Shown here one piece after another: positions 1-6,926 of a DNA stretch of 9,531 nt. The stretch's first letter is position 1. Every line of letters starts with the position of its first letter. The stretch is taken from positions 1-9,531 of the forward strand of contig CAUEKH010000069.1 of assembly GCA_959018155.1 (NCBI GenBank). The letters run 5' to 3'. The notes under the pieces were generated by a model. It had not been told where the DNA came from. It was given only the letters and a program-made list of their open reading frames with translations, and made no database searches. This DNA is from an uncultured Hungatella sp. (lineage in GTDB: Bacteria; Bacillota; Clostridia; Lachnospirales; Lachnospiraceae). Made by a program: the position numbers and the translations under genes.

Positions 1-639
1 TATCTGTTTGGTATCTGCCCAAAGGGAGGGCAGGCCATGGAACTGAGATCACAGCTTTGCAGGGAATGCAGCCATGATTATATTACGCCTTCAGACGAGA
101 GGTGGGCTGAGTGGCTGGAGGAATCATTTCCGGGAGAGTACCGGGTTTTATCGCGTTATGCCATGCGCCGTGACAGGAACCATTTTTCGGAAGAGAAGCT
201 GGAAAAGTTTGCGGCCACACTTCCGGAGGGAATCCACATCCGTCAGATCGACAAACGGCTTTACCGGCAGGCCATGAAGGAAGAGTGGAGCAGGGATTTC
301 TGTTCTAACTTCGAGTCGCCGGAAGATTTTGAGAGGGATGGGCTGGGATTTGCGGCCCTCCATGGACGCCAGATCGTGTCAGGCTGTTCCGCGTACGGAT
401 TCAGCCACGGGATGCTGGAAGTCCAGGTTGAGACGAAAAGAGAATATCGGAGGAAAGGCCTGGCGCTGGCCTGCAGCGCGCGGTTTATCCTTGCCTGTCT
501 GGAACAGGGAATTTATCCCAGCTGGGATGCCATCAGCCTCCAGTCGGTAGGGCTGGCGGAAAAGCTTGGCTATATCTTTGACAGGGAATATACAGTTTAT
601 CAGCTTCACGATTTAGAGAGCGGCCTTTTAATGGCGTGA
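1..639 (+). CDS. GNAT-family N-acetyltransferase, 5' end cut by window edge
   Basis: Frame 1 is open from the first base to the TGA at 637-639, giving 212 visible residues. The first ATG is at 37 and has a purine-rich stretch upstream. However, the codons before it (Y-L-F-G...) read as protein, and the family this resembles (GNAT_acetyltran, PF12746-like) is usually about 240-265 residues, so the true start is probably upstream of the window. The C-terminal half carries the acetyl-CoA pyrophosphate-binding loop R-R-K-G-L-A (residues 150-155 counted from base 1), preceded by a beta strand (MLEVQVET). It is followed by a W-D-A strand and an LAEKLGY segment, the typical end of a GNAT fold. The enzyme should transfer an acetyl group from acetyl-CoA to an amine; the substrate cannot be read from the sequence. 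The next gene starts 26 bases downstream and is probably co-transcribed. The GNAT assignment is firm; the subfamily and the partial status are inference. Confidence 0.85.
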   Translation, partial: YLFGICPKGGQAMELRSQLCRECSHDYITPSDERWAEWLEESFPGEYRVLSRYAMRRDRNHFSEEKLEKFAATLPEGIHIRQIDKRLYRQAMKEEWSRDFCSNFESPEDFERDGLGFAALHGRQIVSGCSAYGFSHGMLEVQVETKREYRRKGLALACSARFILACLEQGIYPSWDAISLQSVGLAEKLGYIFDREYTVYQLHDLESGLLMA

Positions 640-665
640 CGAAAGTTTCAGGAGGAATACGAGAG

Positions 666-932
666 ATGATAAAGATGAAAATCGGGTTCTGGGGGATTGA
701 TTCTATTCTGGAATTTGTGAAAATCACGGCCGGCTGTAAAGACAGAATTGAGCTGGTCTGCGGAAATTATGCAGTGAACGGGAAGTCTCTGCTGTCCGTA
801 CTTTCTATGAGAAGCCTTCAGGAGATTGATTTAATTATCCACAGCGAATCGTGTGACGAACTGCTGAAGCAGCTGGATCCATATATTGAGCATGGGAGAA
901 TGCTTTTTGGAAGCAGGCATATGAGCGCCTGA
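666..932 (+). CDS. HPr-like protein lacking the active-site histidine
   Basis: The ATG at 666 is chosen because a perfect AGGAGG lies at 650-655, 10 bases upstream. An in-frame GTG at 636 overlaps the previous gene and has no such site. The 88-residue product has the size and strand pattern of HPr, the phosphocarrier of the sugar phosphotransferase system. The segment N-G-K-S-L-L-S-V-L-S-M matches the HPr Ser46 region (K-S-I-x-G-V-M-S-L), and the ending LLKQLDPYI fits the last helix. Where HPr has G-L-H-A-R-P-A, this protein reads G-I-D-S-I-L-E, so the His15 that accepts phosphate from Enzyme I is gone. It probably cannot carry phosphate between Enzyme I and EIIA. It may be regulatory or a divergent paralogue, as Lachnospiraceae genomes often hold such histidine-less relatives. 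It lies 26 bases after the GNAT gene. The fold call is moderately sure; the role is unknown. Confidence 0.7.
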   Translation: MIKMKIGFWGIDSILEFVKITAGCKDRIELVCGNYAVNGKSLLSVLSMRSLQEIDLIIHSESCDELLKQLDPYIEHGRMLFGSRHMSA

Positions 933-945
933 AAGCCTGAATGGC

Positions 946-979
946 GTCCCGTGGCGGGACAGAAAGTTCCGGCCGGAAC
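946..979. repeat. Two adjacent inverted repeats in the intergenic region
   Basis: Shortly after the HPr-like gene, GTCCCG (946-951) and CGGGAC (955-960) form a perfect 6-bp hairpin with a 3-base loop. Five bases later GTTCCGGCCGGAAC (966-979) is a perfect 14-base palindrome. No run of T follows on either strand, so neither is a standard intrinsic terminator. They could mark a protein-binding site or a Rho-independent end of weak type. The function is unknown. Confidence 0.5.
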
Positions 980-1046
980 ACTGTCCGAAAATTGATACTG
1001 AATTTTATACAAGGAAAATCAAGGCAGCAGAAGCAGGAAAAGGAAC

Positions 1047-1075
1047 TTGAAAAATTACGGGAAGTGTTGTATACT
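1047..1075 (+). promoter_or_regulatory. Sigma-A type promoter of the putative 6S RNA
   Basis: TTGAAA (1047-1052) and TATACT (1070-1075) each match the housekeeping consensus at five of six positions and are separated by the ideal 17 bases. Transcription would begin near 1081-1083. That is at the ATG of a 44-codon frame, so a translated product would have to be leaderless, and a structural RNA is the better reading. Confidence 0.75.
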
Positions 1076-1081
1076 AATACC

Positions 1082-1318
1082 ATGAAATACAGGTTAGTTG
1101 TAATTCCTGGAATGCTCGACACTCTTACCTTCTTTGAACCTACATTAGACACAAGGGATTCCAATATTTTTAAGCGGATGTCAGGCCTCCTTTCTGAGTG
1201 GAAGGCAGATGCTTAAGTGAGGTTGCCCACCTAGCATAGCTAGGCGTCAAACAGTAAGAACCGGCATTTTGGGGTTACAAAAGAAAAAAGCAGCGAGAAA
1301 TCGCTGCTTTAACTTTTT
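1082..1318 (+). ncRNA. ssrS: Putative 6S RNA
   Basis: A promoter and a strong terminator bound a region of about 200-235 nt that folds like 6S RNA, the RNA that mimics an open promoter and binds sigma-A RNA polymerase holoenzyme. Hand pairing gives a long closing stem, 1098-1116 with 1263-1280 (18 pairs including G-U, one bulged base at 1108). After an internal loop comes CTTAC (1124-1128) with GTAAG (1254-1258). The large open central region that follows has a perfect 6-bp hairpin on its 3' strand (CCTAGC 1230-1235 with GCTAGG 1239-1244), a feature known in the central bubble of 6S RNAs. The apical arm starts with TTAAGC (1170-1175) pairing with GCTTAA (1211-1216). The mature 3' end probably lies near 1280, before the terminator. 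The fold is seen in the sequence; the identity is inferred from architecture, since I cannot run a covariance search. Another structured RNA class remains possible. Confidence 0.65.
1287..1318 (+). terminator. Intrinsic terminator of the putative 6S RNA
   Basis: A perfect 10-bp stem (1287-1296 with 1301-1310) closes a GAAA tetraloop and is followed by AA, C and five T residues (1314-1318). Its A-rich 5' flank could give some activity on the other strand, but no gene there needs it. Confidence 0.9.
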
Positions 1319-1346
1319 GCAAAAGTATGGTATGGTATACTATGAT
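1317..1346 (+). promoter_or_regulatory. Promoter of the AI-2E/SpoIID/Csp-like gene cluster
   Basis: TTGCAA (1317-1322) and TATGAT (1341-1346) are spaced by 18 bases, immediately after the terminator and about 40 bases before the next start codon. A TATACT at 1336-1341 overlaps the -10 but sits too close to this -35. An AGGAG ribosome binding site follows at 1373-1377. Confidence 0.6.
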
Positions 1347-1383
1347 TAAGGTCAAATCTGTATACGATACATAGGAGAACGAT

Positions 1384-2637
1384 ATGAAAGAGACAAAATT
1401 TAAGAACTATATATGCTGGGGCGTGACGGCGCTGTCGGTGATTGCCTTAAGTATTGCTTTTGCCTTTTTCCTTTCCAGGTTTCAGATGGTGAAGGGGGCA
1501 ATCGGCGCCATAATCGGGATTCTGATGCCGATTATTTACGGCGCGGTCCTGGCATATCTGATGCTTCCTGTCTACAACAGGAGCCGGAGATTTCTGGAAA
1601 ACTATTTAAATACCAAAATAAAGAACAAAAAGACCATCCGCGGCTTGTCCAAGGCCGGGGGAACCATCGTAAGCCTGATTGTCCTCGTTGTGATTGTGGC
1701 GGGGTTATTCCGGATGATTATCCCGCAGGTCTATTCCAGTATTATGGGACTTCAGGAAACGCTGGGGGAGAACATCAACAATTTTGCCCTCTGGCTTCAG
1801 AAAATTCTGGAAGACAACCCGGAACTGGAACAGAAGATTATCCCTCTGTACGACGAACTGACGAATCAGCTGGAGAACTGGCTGACTTCCTATCTCGTGC
1901 CGAATGTTTCTACCGTTATCCCCAATGTGTCAACGTTAATCAGCGGCCTTTCCAGCGGTCTGTTCAGCGTGGTGATGGTGCTTAAGAACATTCTGATCGG
2001 CGTGATCGTCATGGTTTATTTACTGAATATCAAGGAGACTCTGGCGGGGCAGGGAAAGAAGATTGTCTACGGAATTCTGCCGCTTCGCGCCGCCAATTTA
2101 ACTATTGAGGAACTGCGGTTTATCCACCGTATATTCGGCGGTTTTATTACGGGAAAGCTTCTGGATTCTCTGATAATCGGGATCCTCTGCTTTATCTTCC
2201 TGCTTATTACGAAGATGCCTTACGCGCTGTTAGTCAGCGTGATTATCGGCGTGACGAATGTGATCCCGTTTTTCGGGCCATTTATCGGGGCGATCCCGAG
2301 CGCGTTTTTAATCCTGCTTGCCAATCCGGTCAAATGTCTCGTCTTTCTGCTTATCATTTTTGCGTTGCAGCAGTTTGACGGCAATATCTTAGGACCGAAG
2401 ATCCTGGGACAGTCCACCGGGCTTCCAAGCTTCTGGGTACTGTTCTCCATCCTGCTTTTCGGAGGGCTTTTCGGCTTCGTGGGCATGATCATTGCAGTGC
2501 CGACTTTTGCGGTGGCTTACAGCACGATTTCCGGCCTGGTAAACCGTGCGCTGAAAAAGAAGAGTTTATCAATCAATACAACAGATTACATGGAGTTAAA
2601 TCACATTGACGAAGACAAAAAAACGTATATCAGATAA
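1384..2637 (+). CDS. AI-2E family transporter (YdiK/PerM family membrane protein)
   Basis: A 417-residue polytopic membrane protein starts at the ATG 6 bases after AGGAG (1373-1377). Hydrophobic segments lie near residues 14-37, 40-62 and 87-110. An amphipathic stretch of about 70 residues follows, and then a dense block of membrane segments from about 185 to 390. The conserved core of the family is clear: M-V-Y-L-L-N near 210, G-V-T-N-V-I-P-F-F-G-P-F-I-G-A-I-P near 285-300, and Q-Q-F-D-G-N-I-L-G-P-K-I-L-G near 325-340. The N-terminal pair, the soluble insert and the C-terminal bundle give the usual family layout, and the length is typical (350-420). Family members have been linked to autoinducer-2 export, to sodium/proton antiport and to other small-molecule transport, so the substrate here is unknown. 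The C-terminus ends in a charged tail. It is followed after 13 bases by the SpoIID-type gene, suggesting one mRNA. Confidence 0.9.
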   Translation: MKETKFKNYICWGVTALSVIALSIAFAFFLSRFQMVKGAIGAIIGILMPIIYGAVLAYLMLPVYNRSRRFLENYLNTKIKNKKTIRGLSKAGGTIVSLIVLVVIVAGLFRMIIPQVYSSIMGLQETLGENINNFALWLQKILEDNPELEQKIIPLYDELTNQLENWLTSYLVPNVSTVIPNVSTLISGLSSGLFSVVMVLKNILIGVIVMVYLLNIKETLAGQGKKIVYGILPLRAANLTIEELRFIHRIFGGFITGKLLDSLIIGILCFIFLLITKMPYALLVSVIIGVTNVIPFFGPFIGAIPSAFLILLANPVKCLVFLLIIFALQQFDGNILGPKILGQSTGLPSFWVLFSILLFGGLFGFVGMIIAVPTFAVAYSTISGLVNRALKKKSLSINTTDYMELNHIDEDKKTYIR

Positions 2638-2650
2638 GAGGAGTGCGTCA

Positions 2651-4927
2651 ATGAGTAAAAAGAAGTTTATCGGTTTTGCCGTCGGGATGCCGCTTCTTGT
2701 GCTGATTCTGATCATTATTATTCTGATAGGCGAACCGAAGCCGACAGGGATTTCGAGAGCGGCGGCTTATAAGTCGGCCGCCCTTCTTCTGACAGACAGG
2801 GAGACGTGCGAGGAACTGTTAAAGAAGGAAGGGCAGGAATATTTTCCGGCGAAAGAGGAGAACGGCTGGTATGTGAAGTATATGAACTATCTCTACCGGG
2901 AAGGCTATCTTTCCGTAGATACCATTCCGGCGACCGCGGAGACGGCCTCCGGCTATTTAACGTATCAGGAGGCGGAGATGCTGGCCGAGGCTTTCGTACC
3001 CGGGGCGGGAAAAAGCGCCCATGTGGGAAGAAAGAAGCGGACGAAGCCATTTCCGGCGGATGAGTGGTGGCTTATCTACGACAGCCTGCGAAAGGAACTG
3101 GACGGGGAAGAGAAGATTGAAGAGCGGGAACTGATCGTTTACGGCACGCCGATGAATGTGCGGACCGCACCGGCCTGGACTGCTTATACGAGTGAGGGAA
3201 AACTCCGGTTCGAGGGGCTTGCTCTCGATGTATACATAGACAGGGAGATTCAGGTGCTGATGCGCGGCAGCGAACTGATCGCTGTCAAGGACGTTGTGAG
3301 CGAGAACGTTACGTATAAGAATGTCTGGCTGACGAGAGGGGAAGAAGATACCTTCATGGTTCATCTGGGCGGGATTGAGAGGACATTTCCCATGGAGCCG
3401 TCTTTGGGGCAGCCGGAGGAATTTACGGATAATATTGCCGATCTGTCTTTAAAGAGCGGGAAACTCCAGAAGGTAACCTTAAAAAAGAAACGGATTACCG
3501 GAAAGGTTCTTGCCGTTAAGGAAAATGAAATCGAGATCGAGGGCTACGGCGGAATCAGGCTGGATAAGGATTTTAAGGTTTATAAGCTTTATGGTCAGTT
3601 TGTCGAGCAGGATATCTCGGATATTCTGGTGGGATACGATATCCAGGAGTTCGTCGTGGCTCACGGAAAACTGTGCGCGGCCCTGACGATGCGGGAATTT
3701 GATGCGAAAAGCATCCGGGTGCTGCTGATGAATACGAATTTCCAGTCCATGTTCCATCCTTCTGTAACCCTGTCCGCGGACAGCGGACTGGTGCTTTCTT
3801 ATGGCGAGGAGAAGGTGGAGATACCGCCTAAGGCGGAGGTGATTATCGACACTTCCGATGAACGTCTGAAGGAGGGGCGGATTGTAGCGTCCCCCGTCGA
3901 GAAGGGGGATACGGTCATGGTTAATTCCATCCGGCGTTCTCTCGGTACGCCTTCCTATGAGGGCTGTATCGAAATCAGGAAAGAGTCGGAGGGGCTGGTG
4001 CTGATCAATGAACTGTATCTGGAAGAGTATTTAGCCCACGTGGTCCCCAGCGAGATGCCGGACAGCTATGAGATGGAGGCGCTGAAGGCGCAGGCCGTCT
4101 GCGCCAGGACGTACGCGTACCGGCAGATTCAGAGTAATGCCTACAGCCAGTATGGTGCTCACGTGGATGACAGCACGCGCTTTCAGGTCTACAATAACTT
4201 AAAGACGTCTGAGAAGACGGAACAGGCAGTGTGGGAGACGTACGGCAAACTGCTGTTTTATCAGGATAGGCCTATCGAGGCGTTCTATTTTTCCACTTCC
4301 TGCGGCCACACCACGGATGGGAGTGTGTGGGGCAGCAACCCGTCGGATTATCCTTATCTCGACGGCTGTCTTTTGGATGCGGACAGAACGGTGCTGAATC
4401 TCTCGACAAACGCTGATTTTGAAGCGTTTATTAAAGATAAGGAGTATCCGTCGTACGATTCCTCATTCCCCATGTACCGCTGGGAGACGACGGTGACCAA
4501 CCGCCAGCTGGAGGAGGAGATTACCGCGGTGGGGACGATTTTAAATATTACGGTGACGGAGCGGGGCGTCGGCGGCATTGTGAAGAAAATCCGTCTGGAG
4601 GGCTCTGACGGCGTTATGACCATCAGCGGGGAAGGCCAGGTGCGGGCAAAGCTGGGAAACCGCTATATGACCATCACGAAGAATGACGGCAGCGTCATGA
4701 AGGATATCGAGTCCCTTCCGAGCGCCTACATCGCCATTGAGAATGAAGGGGTGGATGACAATAATATTACGACTTTCCACATCTACGGAGGCGGATATGG
4801 CCACGGGGTCGGTATGAGCCAGAACGGGGCCCAGGCCATGGCCAGGGACGGGAAGACGTATGAGGAGATTCTGGAATTCTTCTATCACGGCGCCGAGGTC
4901 AGGGAGGCGGAACAGGGAGCGGAATGA
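2651..4927 (+). CDS. Membrane-anchored SpoIID/LytB domain protein
   Basis: The ATG at 2651 is preceded by AGAGGAG at 2637-2643. An in-frame TTG at 2606 lies inside the previous gene and is less likely. The 758-residue product begins M-S-K-K-K followed by one hydrophobic helix (about 5-26), so it is anchored with the bulk outside the membrane. Residues of about 30-430 match no family I recognise. The SpoIID/LytB domain follows: E-L-Y-L-E-E-Y-L, then V-P-S-E-M-P with Glu468 in the position of the catalytic glutamate of SpoIID, then A-L-K-A-Q-A-V-C-A-R-T. Next comes S-T-S-C-G-H (Cys551, His553) with a second cysteine at 573, which could form the zinc or cysteine site known in clostridial SpoIID. 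It closes with Y-G-H-G-V-G-M-S-Q-N-G-A near the end. SpoIID is a lytic transglycosylase that cleaves glycan strands lacking peptide stems during engulfment. Classical SpoIID is about 340 residues, so this protein is more than twice that length and is probably a paralogue rather than the engulfment enzyme. Confidence 0.88.
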   Translation: MSKKKFIGFAVGMPLLVLILIIIILIGEPKPTGISRAAAYKSAALLLTDRETCEELLKKEGQEYFPAKEENGWYVKYMNYLYREGYLSVDTIPATAETASGYLTYQEAEMLAEAFVPGAGKSAHVGRKKRTKPFPADEWWLIYDSLRKELDGEEKIEERELIVYGTPMNVRTAPAWTAYTSEGKLRFEGLALDVYIDREIQVLMRGSELIAVKDVVSENVTYKNVWLTRGEEDTFMVHLGGIERTFPMEPSLGQPEEFTDNIADLSLKSGKLQKVTLKKKRITGKVLAVKENEIEIEGYGGIRLDKDFKVYKLYGQFVEQDISDILVGYDIQEFVVAHGKLCAALTMREFDAKSIRVLLMNTNFQSMFHPSVTLSADSGLVLSYGEEKVEIPPKAEVIIDTSDERLKEGRIVASPVEKGDTVMVNSIRRSLGTPSYEGCIEIRKESEGLVLINELYLEEYLAHVVPSEMPDSYEMEALKAQAVCARTYAYRQIQSNAYSQYGAHVDDSTRFQVYNNLKTSEKTEQAVWETYGKLLFYQDRPIEAFYFSTSCGHTTDGSVWGSNPSDYPYLDGCLLDADRTVLNLSTNADFEAFIKDKEYPSYDSSFPMYRWETTVTNRQLEEEITAVGTILNITVTERGVGGIVKKIRLEGSDGVMTISGEGQVRAKLGNRYMTITKNDGSVMKDIESLPSAYIAIENEGVDDNNITTFHIYGGGYGHGVGMSQNGAQAMARDGKTYEEILEFFYHGAEVREAEQGAE

Positions 4928-4928
4928 A

Positions 4929-5010
4929 GGTCCGTGGAGCTGCGGAATAAGGGACAGCAGGGCTGCGTATGATAGCAGTAAGACTGCAAAAAGAGTGAAA
5001 AGAGCGGACC
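4929..5010 (+). other. Structured intergenic segment before the Csp-like gene
   Basis: The 83 bases between the two genes are bounded by GGTCCG (4929-4934) and CGGACC (5005-5010), perfect complements, the second touching the ATG at 5011. Between them GCAGT (4975-4979) and ACTGC (4983-4987) form a perfect 5-bp hairpin with a 3-base loop. A small GCAG/CTGC hairpin lies upstream. No good Shine-Dalgarno sequence is present (the best is GAG at 5002-5004), so translation of the protease may be weak or controlled by this fold. Confidence 0.4.
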
Positions 5011-6723
5011 ATGCAGAACCAGAAGCTGGAGAACTTATTGAACCTGGCTTTAGAGGCGACACCGGAGGAACGGGAAAAGTCGCAGAATTTAAATGTGGGA
5101 TATAACCCGCAGGAGAGGACCTGGGAACTGATCGTTAAGTATTCCGGGGACCTGGGCGGTTTGTCAGACCTTGGGGTCACGGCGGATGAGATGCTCAATG
5201 AGTATGCCATTTTGACGGTGCCGGAGTCGCGGATCGATGAATTGAGCAGACTTCCACAGATCGAGTATATAGAAAAACCAAAGAGGCTGTACTTTGCCAT
5301 CAACCAGGCGAAGGCAGCCTCCTGCATTAATCCGGTGCAGCAGACCGGTTTAAGGCTTACCGGGAGAGGCGTCCTTACCGCGGTGATCGATTCCGGAATT
5401 GATTACTACCATGCGGATTTCAGAAATGAAAATGGAAGCACCAGGATTGTGAAGCTGTGGGATCAGACGTTAGACCGCGTCTTTACAGAAGCAGAAATTA
5501 ATGAAGCGCTTGACACGGGAAGCCGCGCGGAAGCGAGGCGTCTGGTGCCTTCCGTCGATCTCAGCGGCCACGGCACCGCGGTTGCCGGGATCGCGGCGGG
5601 AAATGGGCGGGAGAGTCTGGCGGCGGGAGGGAGTTACCGCGGTATCGCCTACGAGAGTGATTTGCTTGTGGTAAAGCTTGGCGTGCCGGAACGCGACGGA
5701 TTTCCGAGGACGACAGAGCTGATGAGGGCCGTTGATTTCGTGGTGAGGGAGGCGGTAGAACGGCAGATGCCGGTGGCTGTCAATTTAAGCTTTGGCAATA
5801 ACTACGGCTCCCACGACGGAACGAGCCTTCTCGAAATGTACTTAAATGATATCTCGAACTACGGAAAATCGGTATTTGTGGTCGGAACCGGCAACGAGGG
5901 GCTGGGGGAGGGCCACAGCTACGGGGTTCTGACAGAGAGGGATTCCCGGGATATCGAACTATCCATTGGACCGTACCAGACGGGATTCAGTGTCCAGCTC
6001 TGGAAATCGTATGCGGACAGCTTCGAAATACGGCTGGTCACGCCCTCGGGGGAGGTGATTGGACCTTTAAGCAGCAGACTTGGCCCGCAGACCATCAATT
6101 TTGAGGATCTGAGAATTCTCGTCTATTACGGAAAACCGGGGCCGTTCAGTGTGGCTCAGGAAATCTATTTTGACTTTATTCCGCTGAGAAATTATGTGGG
6201 GGAAGGGCTGTGGATTTTTCGGCTGACCCCCCAGGTGATCGTAGAAGGCCGCTATGACTTATGGATCCCCTCCGGTGGAACGCTGAACCGTTCTACCCGT
6301 TTTCTGCGGCCTTCCCCCGATACGACGCTTACGATTCCATCCACAGCGGCCAAGGTGATTTCTGTGGGCGCCTATGATGACAATTACCAGTCGTATGCCG
6401 ATTTCTCCGGAAGGGGATACACGAGAAGGACGAATCAGGTAAAACCGGATTTGGCTGCGCCCGGGGTGGGGATTATAACAGCGAAGGCGGGGGGCGGCTA
6501 TGAACCGGCGACGGGAACCTCCTTTGCCACGCCGGTGGTGACCGGAAGCGCGGCCCTTATGATGCAGTGGGGGATTGTGGACGGTCGGGATCCATTTCTC
6601 TATGGGGAAAAAATCAAGGCTTACTTAATCCGCGGGGCGAAGAAGCTGCCGGGATATGAGGAGTGGCCGAACCCCATGCTGGGATTTGGCGTGCTCTGCC
6701 TTCGTGATTCGCTGCCGGAGTGA
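5011..6723 (+). CDS. S8 family serine peptidase, Csp-like (germination protease type)
   Basis: This is a 570-residue subtilisin with an intact catalytic set: Asp127 in A-V-I-D-S-G-I-D, His187 in S-G-H-G-T-A-V-A-G, oxyanion Asn295 in V-G-T-G-N-E-G and Ser504 in G-T-S-F-A-T-P. There is no signal peptide. Residues of about 1-95 form an N-terminal prodomain-like segment, including N-V-G-Y-N-P and the turn T-V-P-E-S-R-I-D-E-L. About 130 residues (roughly 310-435) are inserted between the Asn and Ser motifs. This matches the jelly-roll insert of clostridial CspA/CspB/CspC. CspB cleaves and activates the spore cortex hydrolase SleC, while CspA and CspC are inactive pseudoproteases in Clostridioides difficile; this copy is predicted active. 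The start is kept because the prodomain begins there, although the ribosome binding site is poor. It lies 83 bases after the SpoIID-type gene. Lachnospiraceae carry several such paralogues, so a germination role is inference. Confidence 0.88.
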   Translation: MQNQKLENLLNLALEATPEEREKSQNLNVGYNPQERTWELIVKYSGDLGGLSDLGVTADEMLNEYAILTVPESRIDELSRLPQIEYIEKPKRLYFAINQAKAASCINPVQQTGLRLTGRGVLTAVIDSGIDYYHADFRNENGSTRIVKLWDQTLDRVFTEAEINEALDTGSRAEARRLVPSVDLSGHGTAVAGIAAGNGRESLAAGGSYRGIAYESDLLVVKLGVPERDGFPRTTELMRAVDFVVREAVERQMPVAVNLSFGNNYGSHDGTSLLEMYLNDISNYGKSVFVVGTGNEGLGEGHSYGVLTERDSRDIELSIGPYQTGFSVQLWKSYADSFEIRLVTPSGEVIGPLSSRLGPQTINFEDLRILVYYGKPGPFSVAQEIYFDFIPLRNYVGEGLWIFRLTPQVIVEGRYDLWIPSGGTLNRSTRFLRPSPDTTLTIPSTAAKVISVGAYDDNYQSYADFSGRGYTRRTNQVKPDLAAPGVGIITAKAGGGYEPATGTSFATPVVTGSAALMMQWGIVDGRDPFLYGEKIKAYLIRGAKKLPGYEEWPNPMLGFGVLCLRDSLPE

Positions 6724-6926
6724 GAAGCACACAGGCTGAGGGAGGCACCATTTTTTATGGTAAAATAGACGGAGACCCGTCCATAATTCTCAATAAATAA
6801 AAGAAATTTATTATCAATATGGAGAAAATAGCCGTGAATCTGCTGAAAGTTCCGGCCTTTTTATGATTGAAAAACACGATTTCTGATGCTAAGATAAGGT
6901 GAAGTAAAAAACAGGAGGCAAAAGTC
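6724..6926 (+). other. AT-rich intergenic region with inverted repeats
   Basis: These 203 bases contain no credible reading frame. Two inverted repeats are visible. GACGG (6768-6772) pairs with CCGTC (6777-6781) around a 4-base loop, and AATAAAT (6792-6798) pairs with ATTTATT (6806-6812). Neither is followed by a T run, so I do not call a clear terminator for the protease gene. The right end holds the promoter and ribosome binding site of the next gene. Confidence 0.5.
6867..6895 (+). promoter_or_regulatory. Promoter of the DUF6465-like gene
   Basis: TTGAAA (6867-6872), a 17-base spacer and TAAGAT (6890-6895) with an extended -10 TG at 6887-6888. The -10 hexamer is only four of six, but the TG motif and spacing support it. 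The start codon follows about 30 bases later. Confidence 0.55.

Noticed and set aside
636..665. Upstream GTG start for the HPr-like gene
   Set aside because: It overlaps the end of the GNAT gene. The AGGAGG at 650-655 points to the ATG at 666.
962..974. The 13-base string GAAAGTTCCGGCC recurs at 6845-6857
   Set aside because: One shared 13-mer in a 9.5-kb window is close to chance expectation, and the flanks do not match.
941..1216. Open frame of 91 codons, or a 44-codon part from the ATG at 1082
   Set aside because: It runs through two inverted repeats and the 1047-1075 promoter, has no ribosome binding site, and the inner ATG coincides with the predicted transcription start. The RNA secondary structure explains the region better.
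2606..2650. Upstream TTG start for the SpoIID/LytB gene
   Set aside because: It lies inside the AI-2E gene, and the ATG at 2651 has a good ribosome binding site and starts directly before the membrane anchor.
6768..6812. Terminator for the Csp-like protease gene
   Set aside because: The short inverted repeats at 6768-6781 and 6792-6812 are not followed by a T run, so termination is not supported.
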